Part shown: positions 24,650 through 33,525 of the stretch, in pieces
Numbering within the stretch: the stretch's first letter is position 1
Layout of the letters: each line of letters opens with the position of its first letter
NCBI RefSeq assembly: GCF_024138165.1
Contig: NZ_CP100000.1
Location: forward strand, 62,001 to 126,000
Origin: Halorussus vallis
GTDB taxonomy: Archaea > Halobacteriota > Halobacteria > Halobacteriales > Haladaptataceae
DNA length: 64,000 bases
Direction: 5' to 3'
The notes under the pieces: model-generated
Databases searched by the model: none
What the model saw: only the letters and a program-made list of their open reading frames with translations
Told to the model about the DNA's origin: nothing
Translations under genes and position numbers: made by a program

Positions 24650-25504
24650 TCAGAAGACCTGAATCTCGGCGCCCGCGTACAGCGCGACGACCAGGAAGAT
24701 CCACACGGCGTCGACGAAGTGCCAGTACATCGAGACGGTTTCGACCGACACGTCGCGCTCGGCGGAGTACTGGCCGTAGAGCGCGCGGACGAACACGATG
24801 CCGATGAGCACCGCGCCCATCGAGACGTGCAGTCCGTGGAGGCCGGTCAGGCCGTAGAACGCCGAGGAGTAGATGCCCGAGGTGAGCGTGAAGCCCTCGT
24901 GTTGGATGAACTCGTAGTACTCCAGAACCTGCCCGCCGATGAAGACGATGCCGAGCAGGAGCGTCGCGCCCAGGCCGACGATGAAGTTCTTGCGGTTACC
25001 CTTCTTGAGTTCGACGTGGCCCCAGTGGAGCGTGATGGAAGACAGCACCAGCAGCGCGGTGTTGATGAGCACCAGCGACCCGAGCAGGTGCGGCAGGTCC
25101 GAGGGCGACCACGTCCCCACGCGGATGAAGGCGTAGTAGACGAACCCGGCGCTGAACGTCGCTATCTCGGAGCCGAGGAACAGTATCATCCCCCACCGAA
25201 GCGCCAGCGCGCCGTGACCCTCGGCGGTCCAGTAGGACTTGACGAAGGCGTGGTAGACCCAGCCGTACAGGCCGACGAGGAAGATGCCGACGGAGGCCAC
25301 GAACACCGCGGGACCGGCCACCGGGCCGACGACGGGCTGTTGGCCCCGCGCCAGCAGGAACAGCGCGGCGCCGATGTAGACGCCCGCGCCCCCGAGCGCG
25401 GTGATGAAGGGCCACCAGCTCGCCTCGCCGAACCCCCGGGGCCAGTCCTCGACGGCCGGGAGGTGGTGGCCGTGCTCTTCTCCTGAGTCGTCCGTCACTG
25501 TCAT
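24650..25504 (-). CDS. coxC: Haem-copper terminal oxidase subunit III
   Basis: A 284-residue integral protein with seven transmembrane helices, the full-length form of subunit III. FLGSEIATFSAGFVYYAF matches the conserved helix III region with its glutamate. GLTGLHGLHVSMGAVLIG and YWHFVDAVWIFLVVALY match the conserved C-terminal helices. It supports stable proton pumping by subunit I. It lies on the same strand as subunit II, 181 bp downstream of it, with only a weak TATA between them. No subunit I gene is in the window. Confidence 0.93.
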   Translation of the reverse strand: MTVTDDSGEEHGHHLPAVEDWPRGFGEASWWPFITALGGAGVYIGAALFLLARGQQPVVGPVAGPAVFVASVGIFLVGLYGWVYHAFVKSYWTAEGHGALALRWGMILFLGSEIATFSAGFVYYAFIRVGTWSPSDLPHLLGSLVLINTALLVLSSITLHWGHVELKKGNRKNFIVGLGATLLLGIVFIGGQVLEYYEFIQHEGFTLTSGIYSSAFYGLTGLHGLHVSMGAVLIGIVFVRALYGQYSAERDVSVETVSMYWHFVDAVWIFLVVALYAGAEIQVF

Positions 25505-25685
25505 ACGTCGTGATTTGCGACCCAGTCACTAAAAATGCACCTGAACGCCTTCGGGAGCGGAACCGACCGACCGGCCGGAGATTCCCGCGGTCGACCGGCC
25601 GAAAACTCCCGTCGCAGACCGCCGACGGTGCGCACCCGCGGCTATCCGAAATCGGCGAGAGGAAGAAGAGAGAGCGTCGCGGTCG

Positions 25686-26405
25686 TCAGCTCGAACTGTT
25701 GGAGCCGCCCTTCTGCTCCTGGAGCCACTGCTGGTACTCCTGCTGGGAGACGACCCGGACCTCTCCGAGCATCTTCGAGTGGCCCACGCCGCAGTACTCC
25801 GCGCAGTAGAGCTGGTAGGTGCCGGTGTTCGTGATCTTCGTCTTGATGGTTTCGTGCTGGCCGGGGAGCGCGTCCTGTTTCAGCCCGAGTTCCGGAACGT
25901 GGAACGCGTGGAGCCAGTCGGTCGAGGTGACGCTCAGATAGACGTTCTTGCCCTTCGGCAGGACGAGCGTGCCGGTCGTCGAGACGTTCTCGCCCCGGTA
26001 GTTGAAGGTCCAGAGGTACTTCTGACCGACGACCTCGACCTCCACGGCCTCCTCGCTGGGCTGGTACTCGCCCGTGGCGTTCGAGACGTACGTGCTGGCC
26101 ATCACGCCGTAGGAAGCGTAGCCGACGACGAGCAGCACCAGCGCCGTGGCGATGGTCCAGGAGATCTCCAGCCGGCGGTTCTCCTTGGTGGGCTGGGGGT
26201 CGTCGTTCTTGCGGTACTTCCAGACGGTGTAGATGAGGATACCCTCGACCAACACCGTGATGGGGACCGCCATGTAGAGGAGCTGGGTGTTCAGCGAACG
26301 GATGAGGGCCTCCGTCGTCGAGTCGTAGGCCGCCACCGGGTCGGCGATGAGCGCGAGAAACGCCACGCCCAGCAGCGAGACTACGGCTGTCCGCTTGTGC
26401 TTCAT
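25686..26405 (-). CDS. coxB: Haem-copper terminal oxidase subunit II (CuA)
   Basis: A 239-residue protein starting MKHKRTAVVS at 26405. A longer in-frame extension to 26711 is rejected because a TATA box (26431-26440) lies within it. An N-terminal signal (to about 26) is followed by two transmembrane helices (about 42-62 and 82-104) and a cupredoxin domain. The CuA ligands are His166 (LHAFHVPE), Cys201, Glu203, Cys205, His209 and Met212 (CAEYCGVGHSKM). It accepts electrons, probably from halocyanin, and passes them to subunit I. Confidence 0.94.
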   Translation of the reverse strand: MKHKRTAVVSLLGVAFLALIADPVAAYDSTTEALIRSLNTQLLYMAVPITVLVEGILIYTVWKYRKNDDPQPTKENRRLEISWTIATALVLLVVGYASYGVMASTYVSNATGEYQPSEEAVEVEVVGQKYLWTFNYRGENVSTTGTLVLPKGKNVYLSVTSTDWLHAFHVPELGLKQDALPGQHETIKTKITNTGTYQLYCAEYCGVGHSKMLGEVRVVSQQEYQQWLQEQKGGSNSSS

Positions 26406-26430
26406 AGCTGTTTGTGGCTTAGGGTGATTT

Positions 26431-26440
26431 CCATAAATAC
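26431..26440 (-). promoter_or_regulatory. TATA box for oxidase subunit II gene
   Basis: GTATTTATGG on the minus strand, 26-35 bp upstream of the ATG at 26405. The position confirms the short start of the gene. The rest of the 296-bp gap to the divergent haem O synthase gene holds imperfect CGGTCG/CGACCG repeats and a TATA-like ACTAAATACG (26661-26670) for that gene. Confidence 0.55.
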
Positions 26441-26701
26441 CTACTGACTTCCCGTGCCCGGGCGGCTCTCGACGGTCCGGGGAAGTCGGACCGGTCGGTC
26501 GTTTCGACGCTCGGTTCGCCGGCGCGAGCGGTCGGACATCGGGCGTCGTGAGCGATCGGACGCCGGCCGTCGCGAACGGCCGAGTTTCCGGCGCGACGCT
26601 GGCTGGACGCTCCGGCGCCGCGAGCCGGAGAACTGCCCCGGCCGAGCGCGAGTCGGTTGGACTAAATACGGCGAGGCGAAAGTATCGACAAGGCGATTCG
26701 C

Positions 26702-28147
26702 GTGACTGCACACGTCTCCTCCCGGCGGTTCGCGTCCATGCTGGCGGCGACCGCCATCGGCGTCTACCTGCTCGTCGTCGTCGGCGCCACGACGGCCCTC
26801 ACCGAGGCCGCCGCGGCGTGTCCGACCTGGCCCGCGTGTAACGGCCGGTGGGTCGTGCCCCTCGACGAGCCGAAACTCGCCATCGCGTGGGGCCATCGCG
26901 TCGTGGCGCTCGGTGTCGGCCTCCTGTTGGCCGCGACGTTCGCGGTCGGCTGGCGCGACGCAGACCGCCGGGTCAAGGCCGCGCTCGCCGTCGCGCTCGC
27001 GCTCTACCCCGGTCAAATCCTGCTCGGCGCGTTCGCGGCGACCACCGTCGGCGCGGCGCTGGTTTCGGGCGTCCACCTCGTCGTCGGCATGGCTATCTTC
27101 TCGGGCGTCGTCCTCGCGCTCGCGTGGACGCTCGAACCGGAGACGTTCGACGAACCCGACGGCGTCGCCGACCCCGAGGCGGTTCCGGACGTCGGCGACG
27201 CCGCGGCGTCGCCGACGTCCGACGCGCCCGGCGACGCTACGTCGGCCGCCACCTCGAACCCGACCGACGGTCCGCTCGCCGCCGCGAAGCAGACGGCGAG
27301 CGGCTACTTCCGACTGATGAAACCCCGGCTAATGTGGCTCCTGTGTCTGGTCGCCTCGGCGGGGATGGCGCTGGCGGCGGGACCGGACCACCTGCGCGTC
27401 GAGACGGTGGTCGCCACCCTCACGGGCGGCGTCCTCTCCATCGGCGCGTCCGGGACGTTTAACCACGTCCTCGAACGCGACGTCGACCGCAAGATGGCCC
27501 GGACATCCGACCGGCCGACCGCGACCGACCGGATTCCGGTCCGCAACGCCATCGCGTTCGGCGTCGCGCTCGCGGCGCTCTCGCTCGCGGCGTTCCTCAC
27601 CGTGAACCTGCTGGCGGCCGCGCTCGGCATGTTCGCCATCTTGTTCTACAGTGTGGTCTACACCCTCCTGCTCAAGCCCAACACCGTCCAGAACACCGTC
27701 ATCGGCGGCTTCGCGGGGGCGCTGCCCGCGCTCATCGGCTGGGCCGCGGTGACCGGCGAGGTCGGCCTGCCGGCGGTCGTGCTGGCGGGGGTCATCTTCC
27801 TGTGGACGCCCGCGCACTTCTACAACCTCGCGCTGGCGTACAAGGACGACTACGCCCGCGGGGGCTTCCCGATGATGCCGGTCGTCCGCGGGGAGGCCGT
27901 CACGCGCAAGCACATCCTGCTGTGGCTGGCGGCGACCCTGCTGGCGGCGGGCCTGCTCTCGACGGTGACGACCCTCGGGTGGCTCTACGCCGTCACCAGC
28001 GTGACCTTCGGCGGGGTGTTCCTCTGGGCGGTCGTCAGACTCCACCAGGAGCGGACCGACCGGGCGGCCTTCCGGTCGTTCCACGCCTCGAACGCCTACC
28101 TGGGGACGCTGTTGCTCGCTGTCGTCGTCGACGCGCTCGTTCTCTGA
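26702..28147 (+). CDS. cyoE: Haem O synthase (protohaem IX farnesyltransferase) with N-terminal CtaA-like domain
   Basis: A 481-residue membrane enzyme starting with GTG. The first about 150 residues carry four helices resembling a half of CtaA/COX15 (haem A synthase family). A Pro/Ala/Asp-rich linker (about 155-190) leads to the UbiA-type prenyltransferase. There the two Mg-prenyl-diphosphate motifs are NHVLERDVDRKM and YKDDYARGGFPMM. It attaches a farnesyl group to haem B for the oxidase. The fusion is known in haloarchaea. It is divergent from the oxidase subunit II gene, so cofactor and enzyme genes are side by side. Confidence 0.93.
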   Translation: MTAHVSSRRFASMLAATAIGVYLLVVVGATTALTEAAAACPTWPACNGRWVVPLDEPKLAIAWGHRVVALGVGLLLAATFAVGWRDADRRVKAALAVALALYPGQILLGAFAATTVGAALVSGVHLVVGMAIFSGVVLALAWTLEPETFDEPDGVADPEAVPDVGDAAASPTSDAPGDATSAATSNPTDGPLAAAKQTASGYFRLMKPRLMWLLCLVASAGMALAAGPDHLRVETVVATLTGGVLSIGASGTFNHVLERDVDRKMARTSDRPTATDRIPVRNAIAFGVALAALSLAAFLTVNLLAAALGMFAILFYSVVYTLLLKPNTVQNTVIGGFAGALPALIGWAAVTGEVGLPAVVLAGVIFLWTPAHFYNLALAYKDDYARGGFPMMPVVRGEAVTRKHILLWLAATLLAAGLLSTVTTLGWLYAVTSVTFGGVFLWAVVRLHQERTDRAAFRSFHASNAYLGTLLLAVVVDALVL

Positions 28148-28184
28148 CCGCGCGGACCGACACGCCGCACGCGACCACCCAACC

Positions 28185-28853
28185 ATGACCCGGACACTCG
28201 ACTTCGAACGGTTCCGGCCGGACCGCGACACGCTCCTGTGGGCCGGACTGCTGGTCAACACCGAACTGATACTCACCTTCGCGTACCTGCTGTTGAGCGA
28301 CGCGCAGGTGACCGAACCGCGCTACCTCGTCTACCCGTTCGTCTGGCTGAACGCCAGCGTCTGGGCGTTCGTCCACGCCGACCCCGTCGCGCGTTCGACC
28401 CGGGACCGGTACGTCGGCGCGGCGGTCGCCGTCGGCTACTTCCTGCTACTCGCCCGCGTCGGCGGCGTCGTCGCGCCGGGCGTCGGCGAACACGCGCTCG
28501 GGTGGCGAATCGCCTGGCTCCCGCCGGGATGGGGTCCCGCCGTCCTCTACAGCGGCGCGACGGTCAACCTCGCGCTGATGCCCTACAAGGTGGTCGGCTA
28601 CCTCGCGCTCGCCTACCTCGTCTACGCCACGGTGCTCGACGCCGCCGGGTCGGCCGTCTCGGGCCTGCTCGGCCTGCTGTCGTGCGTCAGTTGCACCTGG
28701 CCCGTCGTGGCGACGGTGGCGACCGGACTCACCGGGAGCGGGGCCGCGGTCGCCACCGCGGCGACGAACTTCTCCTACGCCATCGGGACCGTCGTGTTCG
28801 TGGTGACCGTCGGCCTGCTCTCGTGGCGGCCCACTCTCGGCGGTCGAACGTAG
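28185..28853 (+). CDS. Polytopic membrane protein of oxidase cluster (DUF7546-like)
   Basis: A 222-residue protein with about six hydrophobic helices. A CVSCTWP segment (about 166-172) offers a Cys pair in the membrane region. It starts 37 bp after the haem O synthase stop and is probably cotranscribed with it. A role in oxidase assembly or copper/haem supply is possible because of the position and the cysteine pair, but there is no direct evidence. Confidence 0.75.
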   Translation: MTRTLDFERFRPDRDTLLWAGLLVNTELILTFAYLLLSDAQVTEPRYLVYPFVWLNASVWAFVHADPVARSTRDRYVGAAVAVGYFLLLARVGGVVAPGVGEHALGWRIAWLPPGWGPAVLYSGATVNLALMPYKVVGYLALAYLVYATVLDAAGSAVSGLLGLLSCVSCTWPVVATVATGLTGSGAAVATAATNFSYAIGTVVFVVTVGLLSWRPTLGGRT

Positions 28854-29000
28854 TCTTCCTTCGGCCGCGCGGGACCGAGCCCTCGCTGACGTGACGGTCG
28901 CGCGGTGTTCTCGAATCGATTTCGAGCAGGCAGTGCCTTCTAATCGATTCGCCTGGATACCGCCCGTCACTCTATTATTTAATGTGATAATTTGAGATAG

Positions 29001-29010
29001 GTATAAATCT
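29001..29010 (+). promoter_or_regulatory. TATA box for the SHOCT-domain gene at 29040
   Basis: GTATAAATCT about 30 bp upstream of the ATG at 29040, inside a short AT-rich stretch (about 28970-29010) in otherwise GC-rich DNA. Confidence 0.5.
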
Positions 29011-29039
29011 GTCCGCGTCAGACATTCGTCCGACGCCGC

Positions 29040-29669
29040 ATGCCACCAACCGGCGAAGACGTTCGAGCGGCGGCCGCGATGCTCGCCGAGCGCGCCGACC
29101 ACCGGTCGGTGACGACAGAGCGACTGGCGGGGTCGGCCGACGCGGTCACCGGCCTCCGGTCGCCGGTCGTCTCGCACCTCCGCGACGGCGAGCAACCGAA
29201 GTTCTGCTTCGAGAGCGCCCCCGAGGGCGTCGGCATCGGCGACGAGGAGTCCACCGTCGTCCCCGACCGCGGCGGCGTGTTCGTGTTCACCGACCTCCGC
29301 GTCTACCTCCTACTGGGCGTCGGCGACGCCGACAAGGCGCTGAGCCTCCCCTACGAGTCGCTCACCGCCCCCGCCGAGGCTCATCCGGGGATGGATCGCC
29401 ACCGCATCCACCTCCGGACCGAGGAGACGAGCTACCACCTCTGGGTGCCCGCGTCCTTCGACGGCGACGACGCGGCGCAGGCCGCCGAGTACGCCACCTA
29501 CCAGCACAAGCGCGCGACCCCCGACACCGGCGGCGGGCAGACCCCTTCTGAGGAACCCCAGACCGTCGAGGAGCGACTCCGCCGACTCGGCGACGCCCAC
29601 TCGCGGGGACTCATCTCGACCGAGGAGTTCGAGCGCCGGAAACAGGAGTTGAAGGAGTACGGCGAGTAG
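29040..29669 (+). CDS. PH-like and SHOCT domain protein
   Basis: A 209-residue soluble protein. The middle (about 70-150) has the beta-rich pattern of bacterial PH/YokE-like domains (VFVFTDLRVYLLLG ... YESLTAPAEAHPG ... HLWVPASF). A low-complexity Thr/Pro/Glu linker leads to a C-terminal SHOCT motif (RLRRLGDAHSRGLISTEEFERRK, about 180-202). It lies just upstream of an ABC exporter pair and may share its transcript (42-bp gap). The function of this architecture is unknown; it may be a scaffold. Confidence 0.75.
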   Translation: MPPTGEDVRAAAAMLAERADHRSVTTERLAGSADAVTGLRSPVVSHLRDGEQPKFCFESAPEGVGIGDEESTVVPDRGGVFVFTDLRVYLLLGVGDADKALSLPYESLTAPAEAHPGMDRHRIHLRTEETSYHLWVPASFDGDDAAQAAEYATYQHKRATPDTGGGQTPSEEPQTVEERLRRLGDAHSRGLISTEEFERRKQELKEYGE

Positions 29670-29711
29670 CGAACCGAACCCCTTACCACCGAACCGCCAC
29701 AACGCTCGGAC

Positions 29712-30785
29712 ATGACCGACGTACTCGTCGCCGAGGGACTCCGCAAGACGTACGGCGACGCGACGGCGCTGGACGGCGTATCGCTGTCGGTCGCCGAGGG
29801 CGAGGTGTTCGCGCTCATCGGCCCTAACGGCGCGGGCAAGACGACGCTCGTCCGGGCGCTGACCGGGACGACGACGCCCGACTCGGGGTCAGTGTCGGTG
29901 TTCGGCGAGGCCCCCGGGGCCGTCGAGCGCTCTCGGCTGGGACTGCTCCCCCAGTCGTTCGACCCACCCGAACGCCTGACCGCCCGCGAGCTAATCGGCT
30001 ACTACGCGGGCCTGTACGACGAGGCCCGCGACCCCGAGGCGGTGCTCTCGGAGGTCGGACTGGCCGACGCCGGGACGACGTGGTACGAGAACCTCTCGGG
30101 CGGCCAGCGGCGCCGGACCTGCGTCGGCACCGCGCTGGTCAACGACCCCGACCTCCTCTTCCTGGACGAACCGACGACCGGCATCGACCCCGCGGGTCGG
30201 CGGGCGCTCTGGGACCTCGTCGAGGACCTGGCCGACCGCGGCACGACGGTGTTCCTGACGACCCACTACATGGAGGAGGCCGAACGCCTCGCCGACCGGG
30301 TCGGACTCCTCGCCGACGGGCAGGTCGTCGAGGTCGGGTCCCCCGGCGCCCTCGTCGCCGAGTACGGTGGACGCCCCCGACTGGTCGTGGACGTCGAGGC
30401 GGTCGAGGACGACGAAGCGAGGGCCGCCGGTCAGCAGGACCGCGCCTCGGCGCCCGCCGCGGCGGGCGCCGACGCGCTCGCGGACGCCGGGTTCTCCGCC
30501 GAGGAAACCGACGAGGGACTGGTCGTCGCGGACGTCTCGCCCGAGGACATCGGCGGGGTGGTCGCGGCGCTGAACGAGGCCGGCGTGGCCTACGAGGCGC
30601 TGACGTGGAAACAACCTGACCTGGAGGACGTGTTCCTCCGACTCGCCGGCCGTGCGGTCGCCGACGCGTCGGCGACCGCGCCGGCCGGCGCAGGAGGTCT
30701 CGCCAGCGCGGACGCCGGCGCCGGAAAGGGCGGAGACGGCGACGGAGACGACGGCGAAACCGCCCTCGCGGGAGGCGACCAATGA
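29712..30785 (+). CDS. ABC transporter ATP-binding protein (DrrA/CcmA-type)
   Basis: A 357-residue ATPase. Walker A is GPNGAGKTTL (about 38-47), the signature is LSGGQRRR (about 130-137), and Walker B is LLFLDEPTTGIDPAG, followed by the switch His in TTHYMEEAERLADRVG. The C-terminal 110 residues extend beyond the core, with a DUF4162-like part and a Gly/Ala/Asp-rich tail. It overlaps the next gene by 4 bp (ATGA). It energises export by the following permease. Substrate unknown. Confidence 0.92.
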   Translation: MTDVLVAEGLRKTYGDATALDGVSLSVAEGEVFALIGPNGAGKTTLVRALTGTTTPDSGSVSVFGEAPGAVERSRLGLLPQSFDPPERLTARELIGYYAGLYDEARDPEAVLSEVGLADAGTTWYENLSGGQRRRTCVGTALVNDPDLLFLDEPTTGIDPAGRRALWDLVEDLADRGTTVFLTTHYMEEAERLADRVGLLADGQVVEVGSPGALVAEYGGRPRLVVDVEAVEDDEARAAGQQDRASAPAAAGADALADAGFSAEETDEGLVVADVSPEDIGGVVAALNEAGVAYEALTWKQPDLEDVFLRLAGRAVADASATAPAGAGGLASADAGAGKGGDGDGDDGETALAGGDQ

Positions 30786-31564
30786 CGGCGGTCGGCCGGG
30801 TGCGCTCGGAGGCGTTCGCGGCGTGGCACTCGTTCGTCCGGCGCCGGACTGCGGTGTTCTTCACGTTCTTCTTCCCGGTCATCCTTATCCTCATCTTCGC
30901 GGTACTGGTTCAGACGAATCCTGGCGGCGGCGGCCTGTTCGCCCAGCCGCCGGGCTACTACCTGCCGGGCTACCTCGCGGTCGTGGTGCTGTTCACGCCG
31001 CTGTCGCGGGTCGGTTCGACGGTGGCGCGCCACCGCGAGGGCAACCGCTTCGAGAAGTTGGCGACCACGCCGCTGTCCCGCGCCGAGTGGCTGCTGGCCC
31101 ACACGCTGGTCAACGTCGCCATCATCGGCATCGCGGGACTCATCATCCTCGGCCTGATGGCGCTGGTGACGGGGACGGCCAACCTCGCGCTCGGCCCCGT
31201 GACCCTGGCGCTCGTGGCCGTCTTCGTGGCACTGGCGGTCGCGCTGTTCTGCGGGCTGGGCGCGGTGCTGGGCGGACTGGCCGACTCCCAGGACGGCGTC
31301 ATCGCCGCGAGCAACGCCATCGCGCTCCCGTTGCTCTTCCTCTCGAACACCTTCGTCACGCCCGACATGCTCCCGGCGTGGTTCCGACCCGCCGTGAACC
31401 TCTCGCCGCTGACCTACTTCGCGCGCGGCGTTCGGGAACTGACGTACGTCGACCCGTCGATGGTGGTCGAACCGTTCACCGTCGAAGGAAACCTCGCCGT
31501 TCTCGCGGTCCTCACCGTCGTCTTCTTCGCGGCCGGAGCCTACGCGATTCCGCGGACCGACTGA
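30782..31564 (+). CDS. ABC-2 type transporter permease
   Basis: A 260-residue membrane protein with six helices, including the ABC-2 core (RVGSTVARHREGNRFEKLATTPLSRAEWLLA) and the conserved C-terminal AWFRPAVNLSPLTYFARGVRELTY. It is translationally coupled to the ATPase gene by a 4-bp overlap. The pair resembles DrrAB or NodIJ exporters. The genomic setting next to haem O synthase and CtaM-like genes is conserved as I recall, which hints at a role in oxidase biogenesis, but the substrate is not known. Confidence 0.9.
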   Translation: MTAVGRVRSEAFAAWHSFVRRRTAVFFTFFFPVILILIFAVLVQTNPGGGGLFAQPPGYYLPGYLAVVVLFTPLSRVGSTVARHREGNRFEKLATTPLSRAEWLLAHTLVNVAIIGIAGLIILGLMALVTGTANLALGPVTLALVAVFVALAVALFCGLGAVLGGLADSQDGVIAASNAIALPLLFLSNTFVTPDMLPAWFRPAVNLSPLTYFARGVRELTYVDPSMVVEPFTVEGNLAVLAVLTVVFFAAGAYAIPRTD

Positions 31565-31578
31565 GCGCAGTCGGCCCC

Positions 31579-31613
31579 CGGTTCGGCCGCACTGCGCCGG
31601 CGCGGCCGAACCG
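31579..31613 (+). terminator. 12-bp perfect hairpin after ABC exporter
   Basis: Arms 31579-31590 (CGGTTCGGCCGC) and 31602-31613 are exact complements with an 11-base loop. It starts 15 bp after the permease stop and lies before the next gene's start. Likely a transcript end or processing structure. Confidence 0.45.
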
Positions 31614-31631
31614 ACTATCGACTCGCCGCCC

Positions 31632-31916
31632 GTGGTCCGTCCCGTGCGCTTCGACCCGTTCGACGAGGACGACGACGAGGCGGCCGACCGCGACCTCCGG
31701 CGGTCGATAGGAAAGATATCGCCCGTCACGCTCCGGGAGTTCGTCCTCCTCGCAGTGCTCATCCAGGTCGGCCTGTTCGCCGCCAGCCTCGGCCTCATGC
31801 TCGCGGCGTTCCGCGGCCAGGACGTGTTCGGCGGCGCGCTGGTCGGCATCGGCGCGCTCGCGCTGGCGCTCGCCGCCGCGGTGTACCTGCGCCGGCGCGC
31901 TCGCCGACGGGAGTGA
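31632..31916 (+). CDS. Two-TM small membrane protein (DUF7536-like)
   Basis: A 94-residue protein with an acidic N-terminus (FDEDDDEAADRD), helices at about 37-60 and 66-86, and an Arg-rich end (RRRARRRE). It starts with GTG, either at 31632 or at 31644 (four codons later). Its stop converges on the next gene with 34 bp between them. No function can be read. Confidence 0.7.
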   Translation: MVRPVRFDPFDEDDDEAADRDLRRSIGKISPVTLREFVLLAVLIQVGLFAASLGLMLAAFRGQDVFGGALVGIGALALALAAAVYLRRRARRRE

Positions 31917-31950
31917 GCGTCCCCTCGACTCGTCGCGACGGGACGCCCCG

Positions 31951-32526
31951 TCAGTCGTTCTTCTCGGCGATTCGCGTCCGGACCGAGGCGTACCGGCCTC
32001 CGTCGTCGCTCCCGTCCCGTTCGCTCCCGCCGTCGCCCTCCGGGTGGTTCTCGACTCGGACGCCCTTCAGGCGGAGCATCTCGACGGCCGCGTCGGCGTC
32101 GGCGTCGGTCCGGGCGTCGAGTTCGAGGCGCTCCGAACCGTCCTCGCCGTGCGCGACCCGGAGGGTCCTGTCGGTCCGAGTCGCGGACTCGACGGCGGCG
32201 AGGGCGACGTCTTCGGACCCCGTCGCCTTCCTGGCGACGGCGATAGCGACCACGACGAGAGCCGCAAGGGGAAACAACTGTACGACGGTCACGGACCCGA
32301 CCCCGGACTCGACAAGGGTCGGAATCGCGGGCGCCAGACGCGAGAACGTCGCTATCGTCGTGAGAATCGAGAGGAAGAAGAAGGCCTTGTGCATCCGGTC
32401 GGCCCGGACCCACTTCTCGCGGTACGTCCCGCGGGCGAACCCGACGGGCGACCGCACGACGCGCAGGCGGCCGTCGGCGACCTCGGCGCGACCGCGCGTA
32501 GTTCGGAACGACCACGAATCGCTCAT
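31951..32526 (-). CDS. Two-TM membrane protein with acidic tail
   Basis: A 191-residue protein. Residues 1-45 are basic and polar, two helices follow (about 48-68 and 78-98), then a soluble acidic domain with a small beta-alpha pattern (LRVAHGEDGSERLELDARTDADADAAVEMLRLKGVRV) and a Ser/Asp/Gly tail. It lies between the ABC exporter block and the CtaM-like gene on the minus strand. Not recognised; a role in oxidase assembly is only suggested by its neighbours. Confidence 0.65.
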   Translation of the reverse strand: MSDSWSFRTTRGRAEVADGRLRVVRSPVGFARGTYREKWVRADRMHKAFFFLSILTTIATFSRLAPAIPTLVESGVGSVTVVQLFPLAALVVVAIAVARKATGSEDVALAAVESATRTDRTLRVAHGEDGSERLELDARTDADADAAVEMLRLKGVRVENHPEGDGGSERDGSDDGGRYASVRTRIAEKND

Positions 32527-32594
32527 CGTCCGTTCGTCGCGGTCGGCCGTCTTAGTTCGCTCGGCTTACACGAACGGACCGGATACGGGGAGTG

Positions 32595-33200
32595 CTATAC
32601 GAACGGGACGAACACGGGAACGTACTTCTCGGCGCCGTAGACGTGGTTGAGTAGCACGTAGGTGACGATGCCCAGCGCGAGGCTCAGGCTCCAGGCGCCC
32701 GCGGCCCACCGGCCGACCCGCGCGTGGGCGGTGTTCCGGAGTTCCGTCGGGGTGTGGGTCAGTCCGAGGACGACGGCGTAGACGACCACGGGGACCGCGA
32801 TTACCGAGAGCGCGATGTGGACCGCCAGCATCGCGAGGTAGGCGTAGTAGACGAGTCCGGACGCCGCGATGTGCTTCTCGCCGCCGCCGCCGACCTTGGT
32901 GAGGTAGAGCGCCAGGAAGACGACGATGAGCGAGAACGCCGTCAGCATCGCGGCGCGGTGCTTTCGCACCTCGCCGCGGCGTATCCAGTACCACCCGGCG
33001 AGAAGCGCCGAGAGCGCGACGGTGTTGACGACCGCGATGGCGTGGCTCAGCAGGTCGACGGTCGAACGTTCGAGTTCGGGATAGATGGGCAACAGCCCCG
33101 CGAACGTCCCGAGGACCAGGACGTACCCGAACACCGACAGCACCGCGGCCGCGGCCCGCGGGTTGTCCTTGACGCGCCGCTTCGCAGTCGAAGTGGCCAT
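32595..33200 (-). CDS. DUF420 (CtaM-like) cytochrome oxidase assembly membrane protein
   Basis: A 201-residue protein with five transmembrane helices. The conserved histidines of DUF420 are present: LLSHAIAVVNT, RKHRAAML, EKHIAASG and AVHIALS. In Bacillus the homologue CtaM is needed for haem-copper oxidase maturation, so a similar role is likely here given oxidase and haem O genes 4-8 kb away. The 325-bp gap upstream separates it from the divergent mutase genes. Confidence 0.85.
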   Translation of the reverse strand: MATSTAKRRVKDNPRAAAAVLSVFGYVLVLGTFAGLLPIYPELERSTVDLLSHAIAVVNTVALSALLAGWYWIRRGEVRKHRAAMLTAFSLIVVFLALYLTKVGGGGEKHIAASGLVYYAYLAMLAVHIALSVIAVPVVVYAVVLGLTHTPTELRNTAHARVGRWAAGAWSLSLALGIVTYVLLNHVYGAEKYVPVFVPFV

Positions 33201-33525
33201 ACGTTGGCGTTTGGACTATCGACTCAAGTGTGTTGCTGTCCGGGGTAGCGAGCGCTCCGTCTCGGAATCCGGTGGATACGGTGGAGTGCGAACTGCGTGA
33301 AGGTGAGGGAGGACGAGTCGAGCGAACGACTTCCGACGCCCGTGAGTCGCGTCACCGAGTACACTCTGACGGTTCGTCACACCGAGCGTGAGTCTCGCGT
33401 CGACCCGGACGAAACCGGTTCGACCGCATCGACCCCCGGTTCCCCAACCAGGCTTGCGAAAAACCAGACGAACTTTCAGTAACGTTTCCGTTAAAGTGAA
33501 ATCCGAACGCGGGGAAGTTGGTGGT
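33201..33525. other. 325-bp divergent intergenic region
   Basis: It lies between the CtaM-like gene (minus, start 33200) and the mutase small-subunit gene (plus, start 33526). A 61-codon frame at 33297-33482 has Ser/Thr/Arg-rich composition unlike real genes here and is not called. TTCCGTTAAAGTG (about 33487-33499) is a plausible BRE/TATA for the mutase gene. Nothing else recognisable. Confidence 0.5.

Noticed and set aside
26406-26711. N-terminal extension of oxidase subunit II
   Set aside because: A TATA box at 26431-26440 lies within it and the signal peptide begins at 26405.
30590-32515. 641-residue minus-strand frame opposite the ABC exporter
   Set aside because: Runs antisense over two clear ABC genes and has no recognisable domain.
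33297-33482. 61-residue frame between the CtaM-like and mutase genes
   Set aside because: Composition unlike neighbouring genes, no promoter and no family; likely chance.
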